Part shown: piece after piece, positions 18,789 to 27,165 of the stretch
How positions within the stretch are numbered: position 1 is the first letter of the stretch
Layout: every line of letters starts with the position of its first letter
NCBI RefSeq assembly: GCF_000772705.2
Contig: NZ_JSBW02000047.1
Span: forward strand, 62,001-126,000
Length of the DNA stretch: 64,000 bases
Direction of reading: 5' to 3'
DNA from: Xanthomonas vasicola
Lineage (GTDB): Bacteria; Pseudomonadota; Gammaproteobacteria; Xanthomonadales; Xanthomonadaceae
Notes under the pieces: model-generated
The model's database searches: none
Told to the model about the DNA's origin: nothing
The model's input: only the letters and a program-made list of their open reading frames with translations
Program-made: the position numbers and the translations under genes

Positions 18789-20594
18789 TTACTCGATCGG
18801 CTGATCCAGCATCAGCTCGCGTGCGAAGCGCACCGGCGGGGCGCCGTACGACAGCATCTTGTCGTGATAGGCCTTCAGGTTGAACGCGTCGCCGAGCTTC
18901 TCCTGTACCGCCTTGCGCGTGTCCAGATGTTCCTGCACGCCGACGAAGTAGGTCGGCAGCTGCGCGGACGAGAGCTGCGCGCGCACCCACTTGCCCGAGG
19001 CTTCGCTTTCCTGCTGGAAGGTGTCGTGGGTCATCAGGTGCATTGCTTTGTCGCGATCCCAGCCGTCCACATGCACGCCCTGGTCGAGAATGGCATTGGC
19101 AATGGTGCGCAGGTAGAACTTCAACTGCACCAGATGGAACAGCGGGTCGTTATCCAGATAGCCCTGTTCCTGCATCATGCGCTCGGTGTACACCGCCCAG
19201 CCTTCGGCGAACATGCCTGAACGTAGCACCGCGCGCAGCGTGGAGGGGAACTTGGCCGAGTGCCAGCCTTCCAGGTAATGGCCCGGCGTGCCCTCATGGA
19301 TGCTGAGCAGCTGGATCATGCGGGTGTTGTATTCGCGCAGGAACGAATCCACCTGCTTGTCGTTCCAGTCGTCGGGGATCGGCGACACCGCGTAGAACGT
19401 TTTCAGATTCTTGTCGAGCGGGCCGGGCGAATCGCAATAGGCCACCGCCACGCCACGCTGAAATTCCGGCATCAGGATGATGTCCACCGGCGAATCCGGC
19501 AGCGTCATCAAATCTTTCTGACGCACGAATTCAGTCGATTGCGCCAGCGCTGCCTTGGCTGCGTCCACCACCTTGTCGCGCGCCGGCTTGTCGGCATACG
19601 CCAGCTCCAATGCCGCTTCGATCGCGGCCTGCTGCTGGTCGTCATTGGGCGATTCGGGCAACTTGGGAGCGCCCGGCTTGTCCTTCAGCGCGGTGCGCGC
19701 AATGCCATACATTTCGCCGCGCACGCGCTTGAGCTCGGATTCGGCGCGTTGCTTGATGTCGGCACGCGACAGCGACGACAGCAGCGCGAATTTCAGCTTC
19801 TGGTCGTATTTTTCTGCGCCGATGCGGAAGTCGCCCTTGGCGTTGGGCACCAATACCGTGTCCAGCCAGGTCTGCTGCTCAGCCACTGCCTTGCGCAGGT
19901 TGTCGATGGCCGCCTGCGCGCGCGCCGCTTCGATTGGGCCCAGCTGGCTGATATTGGGCGCGATGAAACTATCGACGATGCTCAGGATGCCCTTGTTTTG
20001 CTTGGCCACCGTTTCGGCGTGGATCTTTGGCACCCGCGCCGGGTCCAGGTTCTCGCGCGCCTGCGCAAAAATGCTCGGAATCTTTTCCATGCGCTGGGTG
20101 GCCGCAGTCAGGCGCTCGGGCATTGGCGCGAATTCGCGTGCCATCAGGCTGTACAGCGCGCTGCCGGCCAGGCCGTTGTAGATCTGCGGGTCCCAGGCCC
20201 AGCTTTGCAGCACTTCGGTATTCCAGATTTCCGATTGCAGCTGATTGCGCAAAATCGCAGCATCCACCTGGTTCTCGCGCGACAGCTTGGCCACGTCGAT
20301 CGCATCCAGTGTGGCCAGCAGCTTCTTGCCCGCATCCAGGCTGCGCTGACGGCCGCTGGCGCTCAGGTCATCGATCTGCGTATCGAAGCGGTGATCGCCG
20401 GTCTGCGTGGCGGTGACCGGCGACAGCTGCATCCAGGTGTCCAGCGCCTGTTTGGACAACGCAGTAAAGCGCGCATCCGGAGTCTGTGCTTCGGCGGCGG
20501 CAGGCGCGGTTGCATCGGCACGCGGGGATTCGGGCTGTTGCTGGCAGGCACTGAGGCCAGTGAGCAGGGCAAGGACAAGCAGGCGTTGACGCAT
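18789..20594 (-). CDS. DUF885 family lipoprotein, putative metallohydrolase
   Basis: The 601-residue protein has a lipoprotein signal (lipobox LSAC, Cys17) and the DUF885 domain over its remaining length. The family signature HEGTPGH (433-439) is present, with the later conserved block AEGWAVYTERMMQE. HExxPGH resembles a zinc-binding site, and some DUF885 members have been reported as peptidases or dipeptidases; for this protein activity is inference. It would be anchored in the envelope facing the periplasm. The ATG at 20594 is chosen over an upstream in-frame one because only it gives a proper signal peptide. Confidence 0.88.
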   Translation of the reverse strand: MRQRLLVLALLTGLSACQQQPESPRADATAPAAAEAQTPDARFTALSKQALDTWMQLSPVTATQTGDHRFDTQIDDLSASGRQRSLDAGKKLLATLDAIDVAKLSRENQVDAAILRNQLQSEIWNTEVLQSWAWDPQIYNGLAGSALYSLMAREFAPMPERLTAATQRMEKIPSIFAQARENLDPARVPKIHAETVAKQNKGILSIVDSFIAPNISQLGPIEAARAQAAIDNLRKAVAEQQTWLDTVLVPNAKGDFRIGAEKYDQKLKFALLSSLSRADIKQRAESELKRVRGEMYGIARTALKDKPGAPKLPESPNDDQQQAAIEAALELAYADKPARDKVVDAAKAALAQSTEFVRQKDLMTLPDSPVDIILMPEFQRGVAVAYCDSPGPLDKNLKTFYAVSPIPDDWNDKQVDSFLREYNTRMIQLLSIHEGTPGHYLEGWHSAKFPSTLRAVLRSGMFAEGWAVYTERMMQEQGYLDNDPLFHLVQLKFYLRTIANAILDQGVHVDGWDRDKAMHLMTHDTFQQESEASGKWVRAQLSSAQLPTYFVGVQEHLDTRKAVQEKLGDAFNLKAYHDKMLSYGAPPVRFARELMLDQPIE

Positions 20595-20661
20595 CGTGGG
20601 TCCTGGTGGAATCAAACCACCAGCATAGGCATCTGCGCGCGTGTCTGCATCCGCCATTGGT

Positions 20662-20799
20662 TTAGAGCAGCCAACAAGCCGATGGCGCGCACCGCCAGGC
20701 GGGCGCGGCCGGTGCGCGAAACCGGCATGTGTTGCGTCCCCCTGGTTCCTGCGAGCCGTCCACGCCCCCTACAGATGCCCACCACGTGTTGGTGAGCCC
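20662..20799. repeat. Long imperfect palindrome, copy 2 (reverse orientation)
   Basis: It opens TTAGAGCAGCCAACAAGCC and has the family interior (CCGCCAGGCGGGCGCGGCC, GGTTCCTGCGAGCCGTCCACGCCC) and a decayed right end (CCACGTGTTGGTGAGCCC). It is less well preserved than the copy at 37.05 kb. The bases 20800-20952 that follow repeat parts of the interior (CGCTCGTACATTCCGGTTCC), probably a further decayed copy. Confidence 0.6.
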
Positions 20800-20952
20800 T
20801 TACCCCGCAGCCGGCCGGCAGCGCCGACCGCTCGGCGCGCAGGGTAGGTGCATGTTGCGGGCGCGATCGCTCGTACATTCCGGTTCCTGCGTACTGCCTC
20901 GCCACCAGGCAACGCGCACAGGCAACATCATGCTTGCCACCCACCCGGTGGT

Positions 20953-21097
20953 TTAGAGCACCTAAAAAGCATTACGCAGCCGCCAGGCGGGCGCGGTCAG
21001 TGCTCGGAATCGGCATGTCGTACTCGTACACTCCGGTTCCTGCGCGCCGTCCATGCCCGCGTGACGGCTGCTCGCTACGTGTTGTTAGCCGCTTTTA
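20953..21097. repeat. Long imperfect palindrome, copy 3 (reverse orientation)
   Basis: It opens TTAGAGCACCTAAAAAGC and ends CGTGTTGTTAGCCGCTTTTA, with CCGCCAGGCGGGCGCGGTC, a TCGTACACTCCGGTTCC block and CTGCTCGCTACGTG inside. The element ends about 17 bases before the start codon of the GFA gene, just ahead of its AAGGAGG ribosome binding site, so transcripts of that gene probably carry part of the palindrome. Confidence 0.65.
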
Positions 21098-21113
21098 TTC
21101 CAAGGAGGATCAC

Positions 21114-21470
21114 ATGCACTACGCCGGTAGCTGTCATTGCGGACGCATCGCGTTCGATCTGGAGACCGAAGTACCCATCACCGAGGTCGACGACTGCAAT
21201 TGTTCGCTGTGTCGCCGCCGCGGCGGTTTGCTCTGTTTCGGCACGCACACGCAACTGCAGCCGCACGCCGAACCAGCAGCGGTAGGCCGCTACCGCTTCA
21301 ATCAGCAGCACATCGATCACCATTACTGCCCGCAGTGCGGAACCGCGCCCTCCAGCGAAGGCATCAGCCCCAAGACCGGCGAAATGGGCGTCGCCGTCAA
21401 TGTGCGTTGCCTGCCGGCTCTGGATCTTGCCGGGCTGCAGGTACATGCAGTCGATGGAGCCAGCCGATGA
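21114..21470 (+). CDS. GFA family protein (glutathione-dependent formaldehyde-activating-like)
   Basis: The 118-residue protein is a small zinc-binding GFA/CENP-V domain. Cysteines sit at positions expected for two sites: C7 and C9 in SCHCG, C28/C30/C33 in CNCSLC, and C72/C75 in YCPQCG. Canonical GFA binds S-hydroxymethylglutathione, but most family members have unknown substrates, so the name is only a family label. A perfect AAGGAGG precedes the ATG at 21114 and rejects the longer upstream frame. Its TGA overlaps the next gene's ATG (ATGA at 21467-21470), so the two are coupled. Confidence 0.88.
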   Translation: MHYAGSCHCGRIAFDLETEVPITEVDDCNCSLCRRRGGLLCFGTHTQLQPHAEPAAVGRYRFNQQHIDHHYCPQCGTAPSSEGISPKTGEMGVAVNVRCLPALDLAGLQVHAVDGASR

Positions 21471-22270
21471 GTCGCGCGATGCAGCGGTATGCCGCGGTCA
21501 TACTGCTCGGATGGGCGCTGTGCGGGTGTGCGAAGCATCAAGCGGAGATGGCGGCCGACGGCGGTGCTGCTGCGCCGGCACCGCCCGCCACGCAGGGCAA
21601 TGCCTTGGCCTACGAGCACGATGTGCGCATCGAGCTGCCTGCCGATCAGATTGGCCAGCGCATCGCCGCCATACGCACTGCCTGCCAGGGCACACAGTTC
21701 GGCGATTGCGCCTTGCTGGCGGTAGAGCAGGAAGGCGGGCGCGCCCCCAGCGGGCGCGTCAGCGTGCGCCTGGCACCGGACGGGATTGAGCCAATGGTGC
21801 AATTGGCTGGCCAACATGGCGATGTCGCCGCGCGCAGCACGCGTGCGGAAGACCTGGCACAGCAGATCGCCGACACTAGCCTGGCCCAGGCGCGGCTGCA
21901 AAAAGAACATGCGCGTCTGCTCGAATTGCAGCAACGCCCCGATCTGGCGGTGACCGATCTGCTGGCCTTGTCCAAGCGGCTGGCCGAGATTGAAGCCGAA
22001 GCCCAGCAGACCCAACGACAGGCAGCGCAGCAACAGCGGCGTGTGCGCACGCAGTTGCTGACGCTCACTTTCCGCAGCACCGGAAGCGAACAGGGCAGGG
22101 GCGAGATTGCCGAAGCCGCCGCCGAGTTTGGGGAGGTGTTTTCCAGCAGCGTGGCGTTTGTGATCCGCGCAGTGGCAGCGCTGCTGCCGGTAGCCGTGCT
22201 CGCATTGATTGCCGGCTGGTTGCTGTTGCAGGCATGGCGTTGGCGCGCACGCCGCCGCCGGATGTCCTGA
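21467..22270 (+). CDS. DUF4349-like lipoprotein with C-terminal membrane helix
   Basis: The 267-residue product has a lipoprotein signal (lipobox LCGC near residue 20), a globular part, a long charged coiled-coil (about 140-190, ARLQKEHARLLELQQ onward), a short beta-like segment TQLLTLTFRST and one C-terminal membrane helix before a basic tail (WRWRARRRRMS). This layout is that of DUF4349 proteins, whose role is unknown; most are envelope proteins. The gene is translationally coupled to the GFA gene and followed by a hairpin. Confidence 0.8.
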   Translation: MSRAMQRYAAVILLGWALCGCAKHQAEMAADGGAAAPAPPATQGNALAYEHDVRIELPADQIGQRIAAIRTACQGTQFGDCALLAVEQEGGRAPSGRVSVRLAPDGIEPMVQLAGQHGDVAARSTRAEDLAQQIADTSLAQARLQKEHARLLELQQRPDLAVTDLLALSKRLAEIEAEAQQTQRQAAQQQRRVRTQLLTLTFRSTGSEQGRGEIAEAAAEFGEVFSSSVAFVIRAVAALLPVAVLALIAGWLLLQAWRWRARRRRMS

Positions 22271-22277
22271 AACACTT

Positions 22278-22306
22278 GCAGCTGCGCGGCACTGCCGTGC
22301 AGCTGC
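22278..22306 (+). terminator. 13-bp hairpin after the DUF4349 gene
   Basis: GCAGCTGC (22278-22285) pairs with GCAGCTGC (22299-22306), and the inner GCGGC pairs with GCCGT around loop ACT, giving a 13-bp stem with one G-U pair. No U tract follows. It begins eight bases after the stop codon, a position typical of a transcript end. Confidence 0.55.
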
Positions 22307-22466
22307 GCAATTAGCTGATTTGTGGTTGCTTGCGGCATGCGTCGTCAGTGCTTAGACGCATGCCGTCTGACTGGTTTAGCGCACGCCGAAAGCGACAACG
22401 CGCGTTAGTGCATCAAACCGGTTCCAGATGTGCCGTAACCTCGAAACCCGCAAGGCTGAGCCGGGC

Positions 22467-22760
22467 TCAGCCTTCGTCGACCTCATATTCCACAAACACG
22501 TCCAGCTGCAGTGCCAATTCCTGCACGGCGTCGCGCACCTTTTGCGCGGTGGCTTCGTTGCCTGCTTCCACTTCGAACTCATGGCTGCCTGGACCTTCGT
22601 CATCGGAGAGGCCGGCCGAGCTGGAATCGTCGTCGTCCAGATGCGGCATCAGATCATCCACTTCTTCCACGTGCTCGATGCCGTCGATGCTCTGCAGCAG
22701 GTTGGCAATGGCACGCGCGTCGTCGTCGGTGCCGGTGATACGCATGCGAAGGGTAGGCAT
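22467..22760 (-). CDS. Small acidic protein, function unknown
   Basis: The 97-residue product is strongly acidic (DDLMPHLDDDDSSSAGLSDDE in the middle). Two similar halves flank the acidic linker: TLRMRITGTDDDARAIANLL and HEFEVEAGNEATAQKVRDAV. Each looks like a strand-helix-strand unit, so a ferredoxin-like fold with an acidic insert is plausible. I recognise no named family. The ATG at 22760 gives the natural N-terminus MPTLRMR; an upstream in-frame start is less likely. It stands alone between converging and diverging neighbours. Confidence 0.7.
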   Translation of the reverse strand: MPTLRMRITGTDDDARAIANLLQSIDGIEHVEEVDDLMPHLDDDDSSSAGLSDDEGPGSHEFEVEAGNEATAQKVRDAVQELALQLDVFVEYEVDEG

Positions 22761-23272
22761 GGGAGTGTCCTGGGGATTGGGGACGTCAAGCCTAGGCATC
22801 GATAAGACAAAACGAGGTGATGGTGCACGCTGCCCGCGTCACGCGAGCTGTGCCGGCCACGCCTCGCTTGTCGCCGGCGCGGAATGCAGCATGCGTCGCA
22901 CTGCGACGCGCAGCATCGTCGCATGATGTAGTGATGTTGCGCATGATGGATGCATGCCATGTAGACACGACCGAACCCGTTGCGGCAGCTCACCTGCGTG
23001 GCCATGGCCAGCGCGATTTCGTGCCGACCCGGCGCAACGCCACTGACCAGCGGAAGCGCAGATGTTTGTCGTCGGCACCCAGCACGATCTGCACCTGCTG
23101 CCCGTCGGCATCGCTACGTTGTGCCAGCACCGGAAAGCGCCCGGCGAAACGTTGCGCCGCGCTCGGTCGAGCAACGAAGACACCGGGCAACCCAACTGCG
23201 AGGTGCGTAGTCCCAATGGCTTGACCAGGGATGTATGCCGCCTCGCTCAAATGCCAAGACACCTGCGTGACT
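22761..23272. other. Spacer with one doubtful 90-codon frame
   Basis: The only frame that looks faintly coding is 22990-23262 on the minus strand, whose product includes VQIVLGADDKHLRFRW. It has no ribosome binding site that I can see and no recognisable family; it could be a remnant of a gene cotranscribed with the LysR gene. The rest shows nothing identifiable. Confidence 0.35.
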
Positions 23273-24263
23273 TCATTGCGCTGCCGATGCTTTGCGCGAA
23301 AGCCGACGCACCCGCGGCTCCCGCACGCCTTCGCTCGGCGGCAACGTCACCAACCCGGCCGGCAGTGCCGGCATCGGGGTGCGTTCGTCCAGTGCTTCGC
23401 GCTTGAGCCAATCGATAAATAATGCCGCCGCCGGAGTGAGCGCGCGGTGGCTGGGGTGCACGATGTAGTACGCATAACGCGCCTTGAGCGTGGGTCCGGG
23501 CAGGCGCACCAGTTCGTAGCGTTGCAGGTAGGGTTGCGCGATGTGTTTGCGCGCCAACACCGCGCCCAAGCCATATACGGCAGCGCGCGTTGCGTCGGTG
23601 CTGTCGTTGAAGGTGTGCATCGGCGGCAAGGTGGTGCCGCGCACTTGAGCGGCGCGAAACCAGTCGCGCCAGCCCTGCGGCGACATGTCGGTTAGCAACG
23701 GCAATTGCGCGATCTGCGCTGGCGTGCGCAATGCGGCCACTTCCAGCAACGACGGCGAGGCGACGGGAAATAACGCGTCGTCCATCAGATGATGCGAGGT
23801 CAATCCGGGCCACGCGCCCTGGCCGTAACGGATACCCAGGTCCGGGCCGCCTTCTTCGAAACGCGAAAAGGCCGCGTCCGATTGCAGATCCATACGGATG
23901 TGCGGATAGGCGCGGCAAAAGCGTGGCAGCCGCGGCAGCAGCCAGCAGTATGACAGCGACCGCAACGTGGTCACGCGGAGCGGAATGGCGTCTTCGCGCG
24001 GATGCAGATTGCCGGCCACCGCAGCAATTTCGGCCAGTGCAGCGGTGGCGGCATCGGCGAGCTGACGGCCTTCGGCGGTGAGTTTGACGCCGCGCGGCAG
24101 ACGCTGAAACAACGTAGCCCCCAGCAATGCTTCGAGCTTGCGCACGTGGTGGCTAACTGCGCTGGCGGTGAGGTGCAGTTCTTCGGCGGCATGCGCGAAA
24201 TTCTGGTGGCGCAGCGGCTGCAAATACGCCCAGCGCAGGTAAGAGGGTGGCGCGCAGATTCAT
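23273..24263 (-). pseudogene. LysR-family regulator (GcvA-like), frameshifted near its start
   Basis: The main frame (23273-24223) gives a complete effector-binding domain and most of the winged helix: NFAHAAEELHLTASAVSHHV is the recognition region. It lacks the first helix of the DNA-binding domain and its only start is a TTG. The missing start lies in another frame, ATG at 24263 reading MNLRATLLPALGVFAAAA, as in GcvA-type regulators. The two join if a GC dinucleotide is restored near 24209-24212 (GCGC to GCGCGC), which also restores the family spacing F-x4-R-H. It is divergent from an EamA gene it may have controlled. Either a real inactivation or a sequencing error. Confidence 0.75.
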
Positions 24264-24433
24264 CGAGGCATGAGTGAGATTTGTGGCTCGCCCCGATACT
24301 ACGCGCTTGTCGCCCTCGCAGTAGCAACCGATGCTGCGCCATCCCTTCACGATGATCGTGCCATGTCCCTCAGCTCGCCCGCTGTTGTGTTCTGCCGTTT
24401 CTTGATAACACAGCCCGGTGCGGGAGCTCGGCC

Positions 24434-25319
24434 ATGAGCGCACAATCGTCGGCGCAACCTGAGCTGGCAACACGCGAATGGCGCACGCCGCTTGAGCTTG
24501 GTTTTCTGGGCATCGTCTGGGGCTGCTCGTTCCTGTTTATGCGCGTGGCCGCGCCAAAGTTCGGCACCGTGGTGCTGGTGGAAATTCGCCTGGCGCTGGG
24601 CGCGTTGGTGCTGCTGCCATTCCTGTGGCTGGCACGCGATCGCTTCGCGCTGCATCGCTGGCCGATGTTGGCGGCGATTGGCGTCCTCAACTCTGCGTTA
24701 CCGTTCCTGCTGTTCGCCTGGGGCGCGCAACACGCACCGGCGGCAGTGGGTGCGATCTGCAATGCGATGACGGTGTTGTTCACTGCGCTGATCGCATTTC
24801 TGTTTTTTGGCGAACGTATCGGCACGCGTCGCGCGTTGGCCTTGCTGGTGGGCTTTATCGGTGTGCTGGTGCTGGCCACCGGCAAATCGGCCGGTTTGAG
24901 CGTGGGCCCGGCGGCGTTGGCCGGCGCAACTGCCTCGCTGCTGTACGGCATCGGCTACAACCTGGTGAAGCGCCACATGGGCGATTTGCCACCGGCCGCA
25001 TCGGCAGCATCCACGCTAGGCTGCAGTGCGTTGCTGCTGGCGCCGCTGGCTTGGTGGCAGTGGCCGACCACGCCGGTGCCGGCAGTGGCGTGGGCCTGCG
25101 CCACTGCGCTGGGGGTGGTGTGCACCGGGCTGGCGTTTCTGATGTTACCGGCTGATCCAGCGCATCGGCCCGGCGCGTGCGTCCACGGTGACCTATCTGG
25201 TGCCAGTGTTCGGTGCGCTGCTGGCGTGGTCGCTGCTGGGCGAACCGTTGACCTGGACGATGCTGGTGGCCGCGGTACTGATCCTAGGCAGCGTGGCCTT
25301 CAGCCAGCGCGCCCGCTAA
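24434..25319 (+). pseudogene. EamA/DMT-family exporter, frameshifted in its last quarter
   Basis: The frame from 24434 encodes an EamA transporter as far as ALGVVCTGLAFLM (about 25144). It then runs on into a Pro/Arg-rich non-family tail. In the next frame from 25146 the expected end appears: YRLIQRIGPARASTVTYLVP, then a GALLAWSLLGEPLTW block and FSQRAR with TAA at 25317-25319. A two-base loss (TATTAC to TTAC) or one-base gain near 25145 explains it. The broken frame reads on into the CCAATCC array, which makes an artificial NPQSPIP repeat. The intact protein would be about 295 residues with ten helices. Confidence 0.8.
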
Positions 25320-25340
25320 GCCATGCGCGGCGCGCTTCTA

Positions 25341-25396
25341 CCAATCCCCAATCCCCAATCCCCAATCCCCAATCCCCAATCCCCAATCCCCAATCC
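25341..25396. repeat. Eight perfect tandem copies of heptamer CCAATCC
   Basis: The array is exactly 8 x 7 bp without a mismatch, with a partial copy afterwards. It lies between the end of the EamA remnant (25319) and the stop of the cyclophilin gene (25408). On the other strand the unit is GGATTGG, the same heptamer theme seen degenerately near 35.85, 47.2, 47.3, 53.6 and 53.8 kb. Confidence 0.92.
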
Positions 25397-25407
25397 CAAG
25401 TGCCGAT

Positions 25408-26316
25408 TCAACCAGCAGCAGGCGGCGTGCGCACCGGTAACGGCACGTTACACAGATCGATATGCCCGGCCGGGCGTTTGTAGAAATCATCCTTGCGATT
25501 ACGGCGAGCTTCGGCCACATCGCGGAAGGTCTGGCTATCGGTGCGCAGCAACTGCAGTGGTATGCGCTCGGGCGCAGGTACCTCGCTGGCCAGCCGAATC
25601 GCGCGGATCGGTGCGCGTTGCGCGGGGTCGTCGTAAAAACCCATCGGGTCGGGGCCGCGTGGCGTCACGCTGAGCAATTCCATGCCTTTGACCACGCGCC
25701 CGACCACCGTGATGTTGCGATCCAGTTGGCGCGGCGATTGCCCGGTGACCACATACAACTCGGCACCGATGCTGCTGTCTTCATCATTGTTGCGGCCGGC
25801 GCCGAGGGTGCCGTAGCAATGCGCCAACCAGGTCTTGCCGGTGGCGGGGTCGCGGCCAACCGGGAAACCGTCGACAAAGCCCACTTGCGGTGCCCAGCCG
25901 TCGCTATCGTGCAGGCGCTGGAAGTCCAGGCCCTGCGATGTGCGTTCGAATTCGGCCGGCAGATGCGTCTTGGCCGAGCCGAGCGATTTGGCTTTGGCCG
26001 GTGTCTCACCATCCGGGTCGCCGAACTGCACCACGAAATTATCCTGCGAGCGGTAGATGCTCAGCCCATCCCAGAAGCGCTCATGCGCCAGCGTGCGGAT
26101 ATTGCCGACGTGCTCCGGCGCAAATTGCGGTGCCAGCTCGATGATGACCCGGCCGGCATCCAGCTCCAGGTACAGCGTGCGGTCCGGGTCGAGCACGCGC
26201 CATGCACTGGCCGGTGAGCTGTCCAGAATCTGTTGCGGGCTACGGTAGGCCGCGTTGGCGGCTGCGGGTAACAGCAGAGCGAGCAGGCAGGCGGAAGCAA
26301 CAGTGCGCAGGAGCAT
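25408..26316 (-). CDS. Cyclophilin-type peptidyl-prolyl isomerase, exported
   Basis: The 302-residue protein has a signal peptide ([12 protein letters not shown], cleavage near residue 22) and a cyclophilin-like domain: [40 protein letters not shown] and [14 protein letters not shown]. It lacks some of the standard FHR active-site wording (here [14 protein letters not shown]), so catalytic efficiency may differ. It would act in the periplasm in protein folding. The ATG at 26316 is chosen because it opens the signal peptide. The stop is only 12 bases from the heptamer array. Confidence 0.88.
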   Translation of the reverse strand: MLLRTVASACLLALLLPAAANAAYRSPQQILDSSPASAWRVLDPDRTLYLELDAGRVIIELAPQFAPEHVGNIRTLAHERFWDGLSIYRSQDNFVVQFGDPDGETPAKAKSLGSAKTHLPAEFERTSQGLDFQRLHDSDGWAPQVGFVDGFPVGRDPATGKTWLAHCYGTLGAGRNNDEDSSIGAELYVVTGQSPRQLDRNITVVGRVVKGMELLSVTPRGPDPMGFYDDPAQRAPIRAIRLASEVPAPERIPLQLLRTDSQTFRDVAEARRNRKDDFYKRPAGHIDLCNVPLPVRTPPAAG

Positions 26317-26454
26317 GAAGGCAGCCAGCAGGGAGGTGCCTGCGATTCTTGCCGACCACGCGCCCGGACGCAAAGTCTGCGTGGCGCACAGCAAGACGCC
26401 GACGGGTTGCGCCGGCGTCGTATCCAGATGCGAAGACTCGCTGCAAGCGGGTGC

Positions 26455-26697
26455 TTACGGGTTGTTGCGCACGTGCGGGCTGGTGTGATGCTCGGCAACA
26501 CCATGGTTGTTGCGGAACAGCGGCACCAGCTGCCACAGCGCCGAGATGCCCACCAGCGTGTAGACCACACGCGAGAGCAGCGCGTCCTGCCCGCCGAACA
26601 GCGCGGCCACCAGATCGAACTGAAACAGGCCGACCAGCCCCCAGTTCAATCCGCCGACGATAAGAAGCACCAGAGTGATGACGTTGATCGCTTTCAT
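26455..26697 (-). CDS. DUF378 family small membrane protein
   Basis: The 80-residue protein matches DUF378: NVITLVLLIVGGLNWGLVGL forms the first helix and SRVVYTLVGISALWQLVPLF the second, with the conserved FDLVAALFGG between them. The family is made of two-helix inner-membrane proteins of unknown function. The C-terminus is a short His- and Asn-containing tail. It lies 138 bases upstream of the cyclophilin gene on the same strand. Confidence 0.9.
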   Translation of the reverse strand: MKAINVITLVLLIVGGLNWGLVGLFQFDLVAALFGGQDALLSRVVYTLVGISALWQLVPLFRNNHGVAEHHTSPHVRNNP

Positions 26698-27113
26698 GAA
26701 AGCATTCCATGTGGGTGGGAACCCCCAGACTCCGCCTGCCCCAGCGAGCAGCCCGTGAGCGTTGCTCACTTGCGGTGCGCTTTGCACACATGTCGGTCAC
26801 ATCCGCCTGCCATGCGCGCCGTGTCGGCATGTCCAGGCAGGGGTCGCCAGCGGCGCGATCGCCGAAGGATCGATGCTTGGCAGACCGACGGCGATCCGAC
26901 TTTCGACTGCGAGCCTTTGTGGAGCCCATAGTCGAACGGCCTTCGCACACAGCGGTAAGGTGCGCACCGCGCTGCGATCAACAGTCGGGCGACCCCACAA
27001 TCTGGGCATCTTTCAAACAGGGCCCGCATCGGGACCACCCTGTCTGCATATCGGCAAGTGCGTGTGGTTCGCGCCTTGCTGATCAACGGGCTTCTTGCTC
27101 GGCTTGGGGCACG
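26698..27113. other. Spacer downstream of the unrecognised long frame, nothing coding seen
   Basis: Open frames on both strands overlap one another here and none resembles a known protein. Composition is less GC-rich than the surrounding core genes. I see no insertion-sequence ends or tRNA. Confidence 0.35.
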
Positions 27114-27160
27114 TCATCCGGCATGTTGCAGGGAGGGAAGCCTCGCAACACGCCGGATGA
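27114..27160 (-). terminator. Strong 15-bp hairpin just after the unrecognised frame
   Basis: TCATCCGGC (27114-27122) pairs with GCCGGATGA (27152-27160) and TGTTGC with GCAACA, with one A/C mismatch between the two blocks and a 15-base loop. It begins six bases beyond the TGA of the minus-strand frame ending at 27166. No U tract is visible. The position supports a real transcript end there. Confidence 0.55.
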
Positions 27161-27165
27161 TCACC

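Noticed and set aside
22990-23262. 90-codon minus-strand frame next to the LysR gene
   Set aside because: Too little evidence to call a gene: no ribosome binding site, no family; noted only as spacer content.
25320-25483. NPQSPIP repeat protein tail on the EamA frame
   Set aside because: It is created by a frameshift reading into the CCAATCC array; the true transporter end is in the adjacent frame.
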